From an uncultured Clostridia bacterium (lineage in GTDB: Bacteria > Bacillota > Clostridia > Oscillospirales > Ruminococcaceae), in NCBI GenBank assembly GCA_937893735.1, contig CALBGD010000238.1, positions 1-6,076 on the forward strand: a stretch of DNA of 6,076 nucleotides, written 5' to 3'. Position numbers and translations under genes: made by a program. The notes beneath the pieces were generated by a model, which did no database searches, was not told the origin of the DNA, and was given only the letters and a program-made list of their open reading frames with translations. This document shows positions 1-5,715 of the stretch, in pieces (position 1 is the first letter of the stretch; every line of letters begins with the position of its first letter).

Positions 1-1437
1 TACAACCCGTTCAACTACGTTTATGACCGCGATGGCAACGTCAATAAGTCCTATGTTCTGAAGATGATAAACTGCCTTATGAAGAATACCAAAAAAGAGG
101 GTTCCTCTGGCGGCGACCAGTTCTGGGACGATGCTACACAGGCGCTGCTGCTTGCAATATCGTTCTATCTGCTTGAAAAGGCAGAGCCGCAGGACAGAAA
201 TTTCGGCATGGTCATGAAAGTCATGAAGCTGGCGGAAATCAGTGAGCAGGACGAAAACATGAAGTCCCAGCTTGATGAAATGATGGACGAGCTTTACGCA
301 GAAAACCCTTACAGCATGGCAGTTACATACTACAAGGACTTCAAGAAAGCTCCTGCGGAAACGGCAAAATCAATCCTTATTTCCGCTGCTGTCCGGCTGC
401 AAGCGTTCAATCTGCCAGAGGTCGGAAATCTTACCTTTACGGATAATATCCACCTTGACACCCTCGGCGATAAGAAAACAGCGCTGTTCGTAATCATTCC
501 GTCCTCGGATGCGACATTCAATTTCTTGGCGGCGATGATGTACACGCAGCTATTCGATACACTGTACGATACAGCAAACTTTAAGTACGGCGGCAGACTC
601 CCGGTACACGTCCGCTGCCTGCTTGATGAGTTCGCGAATATCGGAACGATACCGGATTTCGACAAGCTCCTTGCAACAATGCGTTCAATGGAGATTTCAG
701 CGAACATAATCATTCAGAACTTGGCACAGCTCAAAAAAATGTATGATAAATCATGGGAGATTGTCACAGGTAACTGCGACAGTCTTTTATTTTTAGGCGG
801 ACAGGAAGCAAGCACTCTTGAAGCAATATCCAAATCTCTCGGCAAGGAAACGATTGATGTTGTTTCACAGAACCGCACACGTTCCCACCGAAACAACTCA
901 TCATCGGAAAACAACAGCATTATGGGACGTGAGCTTATGACCCCGGACGAGCTTAAAGTAATGCCGCCGATGGAATGCGTTCTTATTATCAGAGCATTCT
1001 ATCCTTTTAAATGCCACAAATTCAATATTGAAAAGCACCCCAACTACAAGTATCTCGAGGACAGCAATAAAGATTACGCTTACGAAGTAGAGAAAATCAA
1101 AACGCTGTCCATGCCTGATAACGCCGAGCTGCATACAGAGCAGCTTGAACCCAAAGACAAGATATCCATACCTGACATAGAGGAGGAAAAAATGATGGCA
1201 GATATAGACATTCCTGATGAGGATATCAATGTAAACAGCAATGTTTCCATTGATGATGAATTCGCACCGGAAGCGGAAACGGAAGTCACTCCAACAGAAA
1301 AGCTGTTCCAGGTGGACAGCATGGAGGATGAGGAGCTACCGGACGACCTTCAAGTGCTTAATCTGGACAAGCCTACCGTTATCACCGAAGATGATTTGTT
1401 CGGTTTCGAAGATGATGATAGTTCAGACCTTTTCTGA
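1..1437 (+). CDS. virD4: VirD4/TraG-type type IV coupling protein, C-terminal part (5' end outside window)
   Basis: The reading frame is open from base 1, so 478 residues of a longer protein are visible. The first Met, at 64, is internal. This is the ATPase that docks relaxase-bound DNA at the membrane and feeds it to the conjugation channel. Seen in sequence (codon 1 at base 1): an opening YNPFNYV stretch, GGDQFWDD at about 37-44, the Walker B motif LLDEFANIG with D209/E210, and the glutamine motif IIIQNLAQL with Q239, followed by GNCDSLLFLGG. These are hallmarks of VirD4/TraG proteins of Gram-positive elements. The Walker A loop and any N-terminal membrane segments must lie upstream. After about residue 350 the protein becomes a hydrophilic, strongly acidic tail ending EDDDSSDLF; the last 81 residues hold 28 Asp/Glu and only two Lys. 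Such tails in coupling proteins often bind relaxosome partners, but that role here is inference. It is followed by the pilin-like gene after an 86-bp spacer containing hairpins. Confidence 0.95.
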   Translation, partial: YNPFNYVYDRDGNVNKSYVLKMINCLMKNTKKEGSSGGDQFWDDATQALLLAISFYLLEKAEPQDRNFGMVMKVMKLAEISEQDENMKSQLDEMMDELYAENPYSMAVTYYKDFKKAPAETAKSILISAAVRLQAFNLPEVGNLTFTDNIHLDTLGDKKTALFVIIPSSDATFNFLAAMMYTQLFDTLYDTANFKYGGRLPVHVRCLLDEFANIGTIPDFDKLLATMRSMEISANIIIQNLAQLKKMYDKSWEIVTGNCDSLLFLGGQEASTLEAISKSLGKETIDVVSQNRTRSHRNNSSSENNSIMGRELMTPDELKVMPPMECVLIIRAFYPFKCHKFNIEKHPNYKYLEDSNKDYAYEVEKIKTLSMPDNAELHTEQLEPKDKISIPDIEEEKMMADIDIPDEDINVNSNVSIDDEFAPEAETEVTPTEKLFQVDSMEDEELPDDLQVLNLDKPTVITEDDLFGFEDDDSSDLF

Positions 1438-1466
1438 AAATGTGCTACATATAGCACAAACATTTT
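1437..1466 (+). other. Intergenic stem-loop after virD4
   Basis: Bases 1441-1458 form a perfect 7-bp stem, TGTGCTA / TAGCACA, with loop CATA, beginning three bases after the virD4 stop. Flanking AAAA (1437-1440) and TTTT (1463-1466) could extend the stem past a four-base bulge. The run of T after the stem is short and offset, so this is at best a weak intrinsic terminator. It could equally be an RNA processing or stabilising hairpin that separates virD4 from the pilin transcript. The same stem recurs, exactly inverted, at 1961-1978 after the pilin gene. Confidence 0.6.
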
Positions 1467-1474
1467 GGATACTT

Positions 1475-1506
1475 CCGCATGGTGCGGTTGTACATATATA
1501 TTTTTT
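1475..1506 (+). promoter_or_regulatory. Small GC hairpin and AT-rich leader ahead of the pilin gene
   Basis: CCGCA (1475-1479) pairs with TGCGG (1483-1487) around a three-base loop. It is followed by the AT-rich run TACATATATATTTTTT (1491-1506). This could be an additional weak terminator or an unstructured leader that keeps the pilin ribosome-binding site accessible. I could not find a -35/-10 pair with acceptable spacing, so no promoter is claimed. Confidence 0.35.
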
Positions 1507-1508
1507 AT

Positions 1509-1514
1509 AGGAGG
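1509..1514 (+). promoter_or_regulatory. Ribosome binding site of the pilin-like gene
   Basis: A full AGGAGG lies nine bases before the ATG at 1524. It sets the start there rather than at the in-frame ATG at 1479, which has no such site and lies inside the hairpin region. Confidence 0.8.
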
Positions 1515-1523
1515 TTTTCTGAT

Positions 1524-1919
1524 ATGGAAAACAACAACACCCTCGCTGTGAAGAACACAGCAAAGCACTCTGTAAAAGGCTTTATCGCAGCTCTCAACGC
1601 AAAGCGCAAGAAGCTCATGCTCTCCATTTCCACCATGGTGGCTATGAGCATGGTCACTGCTATCTCTGCTTTTGCTGAGGGCGGCGGAGCAGGAACAAAC
1701 AATGCCGGAGAAGAACAGTTCAACACCGTCATTCAGTTCTTTGCTACATGGATCGGACGTATCGGTCTTGTTGTCGGCTTTATCGGCGCAGTTATGTTCG
1801 GTCTGGCTATCAAGAACGATGACGCAGACGCAAAGACCCGTGGTCTTATGACGATGGCGTCCGGATTTGTAGTCTACGCTGTAACATTCGCGCTCGATAT
1901 GTTCGGCATTACCGCCTAA
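1524..1919 (+). CDS. Maff2-family small membrane protein, probable VirB2/TrbC-like pilin subunit
   Basis: This 131-residue protein has the build of a type IV secretion pilin. It has a long basic N-region (AKRKK at about 26-30), a hydrophobic core at 31-48, and a likely signal peptidase site after AFA at 51 (AFA|EGGG). That leaves a mature chain of about 80 residues. The mature part has two membrane segments (about 70-95 and 108-128) joined by a short charged loop, KNDDADAKTR. This two-helix hairpin after a long signal peptide is the VirB2/TrbC plan. Maff2 proteins occupy this slot between the coupling protein and the VirB6-like gene in Tn1549/CTn-type elements. Codon choice is very biased (none of its nine Ile codons is ATA) and its AGGAGG is strong, consistent with high expression of a structural subunit. 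The gene is isolated by hairpins on both sides, unlike the abutting downstream genes. The pilin role is inferred from topology and context. Confidence 0.85.
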   Translation: MENNNTLAVKNTAKHSVKGFIAALNAKRKKLMLSISTMVAMSMVTAISAFAEGGGAGTNNAGEEQFNTVIQFFATWIGRIGLVVGFIGAVMFGLAIKNDDADAKTRGLMTMASGFVVYAVTFALDMFGITA

Positions 1920-1959
1920 TCATCGCTAACTCTTAACTACGCGAACAAGACAAGTAATT

Positions 1960-1986
1960 GTGTGCTATATGTAGCACACTTTTTTG
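1960..1986 (+). terminator. Intrinsic terminator after the pilin-like gene
   Basis: GTGTGCTA (1960-1967) pairs perfectly with TAGCACAC (1972-1979) around loop TATG. The stem is followed directly by six T (1980-1985). This is a good rho-independent terminator 40 bases after the pilin stop. It would lower expression of the downstream channel genes relative to the pilin, fitting the expected stoichiometry. The core 18 bases are the exact reverse complement of 1441-1458. Confidence 0.75.
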
Positions 1987-2019
1987 TTGCATAAGCACAC
2001 AATGCTTGCACTTTGAAAT

Positions 2020-2026
2020 GGAGGGA
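2020..2026 (+). promoter_or_regulatory. Ribosome binding site deciding the TTG start of the VirB6-like gene
   Basis: GGAGGGA lies five bases before TTG at 2032. No ATG or GTG with a comparable site is nearby in this frame, so the unusual TTG start is well supported. Confidence 0.7.
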
Positions 2027-2031
2027 GTAAT

Positions 2032-2913
2032 TTGACTAACTATGAACAGTGTCAAGCTACGATAAGAGGACTTGTAAATCAAATCAATTCAATGATGGCA
2101 GCCATCGTTGACCTTCTGAAAGATAAAACTCTCATATCTAGTATAAATAGTGACACCCGTTTGTCTGGAATAATAAGTGCAATTCAGGCAACGGCACTTG
2201 TTTTATGCACGCTTTTCTTTTTAATAGATTTCTTTACAAAAACACTACATCTTCAATGGGTAACATGGGAAAATGTTCTCATGCTTTTTTTAAAGCTTTT
2301 TGCTGCAAAGGTATGTGTAGAAAACTCCGTCTGGATAACAGACTGTATATATAATGGCTTGACTTCAATAATGGATACCGTCAGCGAAGCCGATGGGTTC
2401 TATGTAACTTCGATAATAAAGGACATTGAAACAGACTCGGATACCAGCTGGTATAACGCATCGCTATTATTCGTTACTAGGGACGAAGCAAATATGATTT
2501 GGAATAGCGTAGACGCAGGGTTGTTCAACTTCCAGCCAGTTTTACTGAATGCCAGAATACAAATACAAGGATTGCTTATGCTTGCAGTTATGGGCGTTGC
2601 AAATGTAATTGTTCTTGGGCGAGTGTTTGAAATAATCGTATATACGTTAGTTGCTCCCGTTCCTCTCTCAACATTTTCATGTGAAGGCTTGGCTGATATC
2701 GGGAAAAACTTCTTAAAAGGATATGCAGCTGTAAGCATTCAAGCTCTTGTTATATTAATCATGTTTGTCGCATATTCGTCTGTTTCAAAAGTACTGACTG
2801 ATAATGCAAGTATTATGGGTTCGGGAATTGGAGGAATAGTGTTGACATTCACATTAGGCTTGGGCATTAGTCAATCCAGTAATTGGGCAAAACGAATATG
2901 CGGCGCGTCATAA
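2032..2913 (+). CDS. VirB6/TrbL-like polytopic conjugation channel protein
   Basis: The 293-residue product is an inner-membrane protein of the type IV secretion channel. Hydrophobic segments are visible at about 47-69, 81-98 (weaker), 178-209, 232-250 and 262-280, with a hydrophilic, Asp/Ser-rich loop at about 115-165 that probably faces outside. The stretch RVFEIIVYTLVAPVPLSTF (197-215) followed by GKNFLKGYAAVSIQALVI matches the conserved VirB6/TrbL core, where an aromatic/Glu helix leads into an AP motif and a Gly/Lys loop. Size and position, between the Maff2 and PrgI genes, agree with the TrbL-like protein of Tn1549/CTn-type elements. It starts with TTG behind a strong Shine-Dalgarno. 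Codon use is unlike its neighbours: 11 of its first 15 Ile codons are ATA and five of its six Arg codons are AGA, AGG or CGA. This suggests a separate origin by module exchange. The stop codon overlaps the ribosome-binding site of the PrgI gene. Confidence 0.85.
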   Translation: MTNYEQCQATIRGLVNQINSMMAAIVDLLKDKTLISSINSDTRLSGIISAIQATALVLCTLFFLIDFFTKTLHLQWVTWENVLMLFLKLFAAKVCVENSVWITDCIYNGLTSIMDTVSEADGFYVTSIIKDIETDSDTSWYNASLLFVTRDEANMIWNSVDAGLFNFQPVLLNARIQIQGLLMLAVMGVANVIVLGRVFEIIVYTLVAPVPLSTFSCEGLADIGKNFLKGYAAVSIQALVILIMFVAYSSVSKVLTDNASIMGSGIGGIVLTFTLGLGISQSSNWAKRICGAS

Positions 2914-2926
2914 AGGAGTGTAAGGC

Positions 2927-3325
2927 ATGATTGAAATAAAAGTTCCAAAAGAAATCACCGAATATAAGTCCAAATTCATGTTCGGGCTTACTGTTCGGCA
3001 GTTCATTTCTCTCGCCGCAGCACTCGGAATATGTGTTCCTCTCTACATATTCGGAAAGAATTTTATGCCCGAAGACCTTGTGTCATGGCTTATCATGCTG
3101 ATAGGCGCACCAGTTCTCGCATTTGGATTTTTCAGATTTCACGGCATGACTTTTGAGCAGTTTTTGCTACTAATATTCCGCCAGAAATTCGTTGAACCGC
3201 AGCGCAGGAAATATATAGAGCTGCCTGTGTTCTGGTACTGCCGGGAGGAAATCATAGAAGAAGAAATAGCACATCAGACCGCCGCAATCAAACGGCAGAA
3301 AGGCAGGAATAAAGATGGCAAGTAA
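2927..3325 (+). CDS. prgI: PrgI-family membrane protein (VirB3-like position) of the conjugation apparatus
   Basis: This is a 132-residue protein. An N-terminal cytoplasmic strand (MIEIKVPKEITEYKSKFMFGLTVRQ) leads into two membrane segments at about 26-43 and 51-70. These are followed by the typical GMTFEQFLL motif and a charged C-terminal tail (REEIIEEEIAHQ, KRQKGRNKDGK). That is the PrgI pattern, and the gene directly before virB4 is the usual PrgI/VirB3 position. The protein is thought to anchor VirB4 to the membrane channel. AAGGAG at 2913-2918, eight bases before the ATG, supports the start; this site overlaps the stop of the VirB6-like gene. The 3' end overlaps the virB4 start by 11 bases in another frame, indicating translational coupling, so PrgI and VirB4 are probably made together. 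Confidence 0.9.
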   Translation: MIEIKVPKEITEYKSKFMFGLTVRQFISLAAALGICVPLYIFGKNFMPEDLVSWLIMLIGAPVLAFGFFRFHGMTFEQFLLLIFRQKFVEPQRRKYIELPVFWYCREEIIEEEIAHQTAAIKRQKGRNKDGK

Positions 3326-5198
3326 TGCAAAAGAAACGGATAAGCTCCGCCTGGCAAAGAAGAAAAAACCCAGAAAGACAAAAGAACGTTCCGTCCGCAA
3401 AAAGGTAGCACGTTCAGTTCAGGACACTATCCCATACGAACACGTTTGCAACAACTATATCTTTGAGGTGGAGAAGAACCATTATTCAAAGACATATTCT
3501 TTTTCAGACGTGACCTATACTGCTGCCAGCAATGAAGAACAGGAACGTATCTTCCTTGCATACGGCGATCTTCTCAACAGCTTTGATACAACAGATGATA
3601 TACAGATTACGCTGCATAACAACGTCATTAACGAGCGTGAATTCAAAGAGCGAATATTGCTGAAACACATGGACGATGGCTATGACGAATACCGTGACGA
3701 GTATAACGAAATGCTGCTTGATAAAATGCAGCAAGGACAGAATGGCATTACCACAAAAAAATACATCACCGTGACTGTAACAGCAGTTGACCTCCAGACG
3801 GCGCAGCAGAAATTTACCACAAATGAGCTGCACATGAGAGCCTCGTTCCAGAAAATCGGCAGCAACCTTGTACCTCTCAAAGCAAATGAACGTATCCGTA
3901 TCATCGCGGATATTTTCCGTGGAGTAAACAAGGATATCAGAGCAATATCTTCATCAGAATTCAATCGCGGTGCAGAAAAATCACTCTGCTGCCCGGATTA
4001 CTTTGAGTTCAAAAAGGATTACTTCCTGTTTAACGATACATATGCTCGAATGCTGTTCGTGCGGCAGCTCCCCAGCTCGTTGCAGGATAAAATCCTTAGT
4101 GATATCTGCGAAACCTCTTTACCGCTGATTGTAACTGTAAATATTGCTCCTGTCGATCCGGCTGAAGCACAGAAAAAGGTAAAACGTCAGCTGACAAATA
4201 TGCGCTCTAACAAAATCCAGGCTGAAAAGAAAGCAGCCAGACACGGCGTTGTCAGTGACGTTATTTCTGATGACCTGAAACAGTCCCTCGCCGAAGCTGA
4301 GGAGCTGCTTGACGACCTCCAGAGCAAGAACCAGAAAATGTTTCTGCTAAATCTTGTCGTTATGGTGACAGGCAGTTCTTTTGACGAGCTTGACGCGAGT
4401 ACGGAAAAGATAGAAGCTGTATTCCGCAAGCACGTCTGCACAAGTTCCCGTGCTGATTTCCAGCAGGAAGATTGTCTTGCAAGCTGCCTTCCTCTTGGAA
4501 ATTGCCGCCTTAATGTCAGACGTACTCTCACTACCGAAAGCGCCAGCGTATTCAATCCTTTCAATTCTAAGGAGCTTTCACAGGTCGGCGGTATGTACTA
4601 CGGCTTAAACCAGACTACCAACAACCTGATTATCTTCAACCGCACCTCTCTCACCAACGCAAACGGATTTATTCTCGGCTGCCCCGGCTCCGGTAAGTCC
4701 TTTTCCGCAAAGCGCGAAATGCTGAATGTTTTCCTCGCCAGCAACGATGATATAATCATTGTGGATCCGGAACGTGAATACACAAACCTCGGCAGAGCGC
4801 TCGGCGGCGAGCTTATATACATCTCCGAAAGCAGTCCCTCTCACCTCAACCCGCTGGAGATAGCCCCTGAAATGTTCAGCGCAGATGATGAGGATCCGAT
4901 AAGCAGCAAGTATGATTTCTTCCTGTCATTCTTCGAAACGATAATGGGACGTACAGGAATATCCCCAGAACAGCGCACAATCATCGACAACTGCCTGCAT
5001 GAAGTTTACAAGGACTACATGATGGGTAAGACAAAGGAAATGCCCACTCTTACGGACTATTACAATATCCTTAAGCAGCAGACATCTGAAGAAGCCAAAG
5101 CTCTTTATATGTCGTTGGAGCTTTATGTAAACGGCTCTATGAAAGCATTCTCCTACCCGTCGAATGTGGACGTGAATTTTCCTATCCCAGCAACGTGA
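3315..5198 (+). CDS. virB4: VirB4 conjugation ATPase, N-terminal fragment of a frameshifted gene
   Basis: The fragment is 627 residues. VirB4 is the cytoplasmic ATPase that powers assembly of the conjugation channel. The first 35 residues are very basic (KKKKPRKTK). They are followed by the VirB4 N-terminal domain and a charged, probably coiled-coil stretch at about 283-345. The ATPase domain carries Walker A GCPGSGKS at 455-462, then IIIVDPEREY with D484, and EQRTIIDNCLHEVY further on. The frame ends in the out-of-frame tail FPIPAT and TGA at 5196-5198, before the Walker B DE and the glutamine motif. Those lie in the next frame at 5342-5347 and 5444-5446. As it stands the fragment should lack ATPase activity. 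Removing one 29-base repeat unit, or adding one T at 5177-5180, restores a single VirB4 of about 789 or 799 residues. The start is an ATG overlapping prgI, with CAGGA at 3304-3308. Whether the break is real or an assembly or sequencing fault cannot be decided here. Confidence 0.9.
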   Translation: MASNAKETDKLRLAKKKKPRKTKERSVRKKVARSVQDTIPYEHVCNNYIFEVEKNHYSKTYSFSDVTYTAASNEEQERIFLAYGDLLNSFDTTDDIQITLHNNVINEREFKERILLKHMDDGYDEYRDEYNEMLLDKMQQGQNGITTKKYITVTVTAVDLQTAQQKFTTNELHMRASFQKIGSNLVPLKANERIRIIADIFRGVNKDIRAISSSEFNRGAEKSLCCPDYFEFKKDYFLFNDTYARMLFVRQLPSSLQDKILSDICETSLPLIVTVNIAPVDPAEAQKKVKRQLTNMRSNKIQAEKKAARHGVVSDVISDDLKQSLAEAEELLDDLQSKNQKMFLLNLVVMVTGSSFDELDASTEKIEAVFRKHVCTSSRADFQQEDCLASCLPLGNCRLNVRRTLTTESASVFNPFNSKELSQVGGMYYGLNQTTNNLIIFNRTSLTNANGFILGCPGSGKSFSAKREMLNVFLASNDDIIIVDPEREYTNLGRALGGELIYISESSPSHLNPLEIAPEMFSADDEDPISSKYDFFLSFFETIMGRTGISPEQRTIIDNCLHEVYKDYMMGKTKEMPTLTDYYNILKQQTSEEAKALYMSLELYVNGSMKAFSYPSNVDVNFPIPAT

Positions 5199-5206
5199 AC
5201 GTCAAC
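5148..5206 (+). repeat. Imperfect tandem duplication causing the virB4 frameshift
   Basis: Unit 1 (5148-5176, 29 bases) reads FSYPSNVDV plus two bases (aa) of an Asn codon. Unit 2 (5177-5206, 30 bases) reads FSYPSNVNVN in the -1 frame and continues into NRVVVYDIKDLGKQL. The units differ at nine of 29 aligned bases, yet only one encoded residue differs (Asp/Asn). Even the second Ser codon switches from TCG to AGC. VirB4 relatives have one such segment before the NNR...YDIKDLGKQL motif, so one unit is surplus. The missing base at the unit boundary shifts the frame. Confidence 0.85.
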
Positions 5207-5713
5207 AACCGTGTCGTTGTGTACGATATCAAGGATTTGGGCAAGCAGCTCAAACCACTCGGCATGATGGTCGTTCTTGAAAACCTTTGGGACAAAATCG
5301 TCCGCAACCGTGACCGGGGTATCAGAACGCGAATATACATAGACGAGATTTATCTTCTTTTCAGAAATGAAGAAAGTGCAAACTTCCTCTATGAGCTTTA
5401 CAAAAGAGCAAGAAAGTGGGGCGGTATTCCGACAGGTATCACGCAGAACGTTGAGGACTGCTTGAAATCCGACACGGCACGTTCCATGCTCTCCAACTCG
5501 GAATTTATACTCATGCTTAATCAGGCAGCAAGCGACAGAGATAAGCTCTCGCACCTGCTAAAAATACCGGACACCCTAATGAACTTTGTCACAGGCGCAC
5601 CCGCTGGCAGCGGACTGATATACTGCGGACTTAATGGCAGCTTGCCGTTTAAGGACGACTTCCCGACAGACACTAAGCTGTACAAGCTTATGACAACAAA
5701 GTTTGGTGAATAA
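5195..5713 (+). CDS. virB4: VirB4 conjugation ATPase, C-terminal fragment of the frameshifted gene
   Basis: This is the remainder of the ATPase domain in the -1 frame. The fragment (172 residues from a GTG at 5195) holds VVVYDIKDLGKQL, Walker B IYIDEIYLLF with the catalytic D/E at 5342-5347, the YKRARKWGG segment, and the glutamine motif TGITQNVED with Gln at 5444-5446. It ends with the usual GLIYCGLNGSLPF...PTDTKLYKLMTTK tail, so the VirB4 C-terminus is intact. It is not a gene of its own: the GTG has no Shine-Dalgarno and begins inside a conserved strand. The GTG does overlap the TGA of the upstream frame (GTGA), so re-initiation is formally possible. The frame is open upstream from 5132. 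The next gene starts two bases after its stop. Confidence 0.85.
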   Translation: MNVNNRVVVYDIKDLGKQLKPLGMMVVLENLWDKIVRNRDRGIRTRIYIDEIYLLFRNEESANFLYELYKRARKWGGIPTGITQNVEDCLKSDTARSMLSNSEFILMLNQAASDRDKLSHLLKIPDTLMNFVTGAPAGSGLIYCGLNGSLPFKDDFPTDTKLYKLMTTKFGE

Positions 5714-5715
5714 CC

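Noticed and set aside
1465..1502. Promoter for the pilin gene in the AT-rich leader
   Set aside because: TATATA-like hexamers are present, but no TTGACA-like element sits 16-18 bases upstream, so a promoter call would rest on AT richness alone.
1241..1510. 89-codon + strand ORF overlapping the end of virD4
   Set aside because: It is out of frame with the clearly coding acidic tail, has no ribosome-binding site, and its Arg/Lys-rich product looks like a shadow of the GAA/GAT-rich frame.
1479..1523. Upstream in-frame ATG (1479) as the start of the pilin-like gene
   Set aside because: It lies in the small GC hairpin without a Shine-Dalgarno and adds an odd MVRLYIYIFYRR leader. The ATG at 1524 has AGGAGG nine bases upstream and gives a normal signal peptide.
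3504..3964. Minus-strand ORFs opposite virB4 (and similar ones opposite virD4 and the virB6-like gene)
   Set aside because: They lie wholly within well-supported + strand genes, lack ribosome-binding sites and show no recognisable motifs, so they are shadows.
5195..5713. C-terminal VirB4 fragment as an independent gene
   Set aside because: Its GTG start falls inside a conserved VirB4 segment with no Shine-Dalgarno, and the residues continue the upstream ATPase domain exactly. It is the other half of one split gene.
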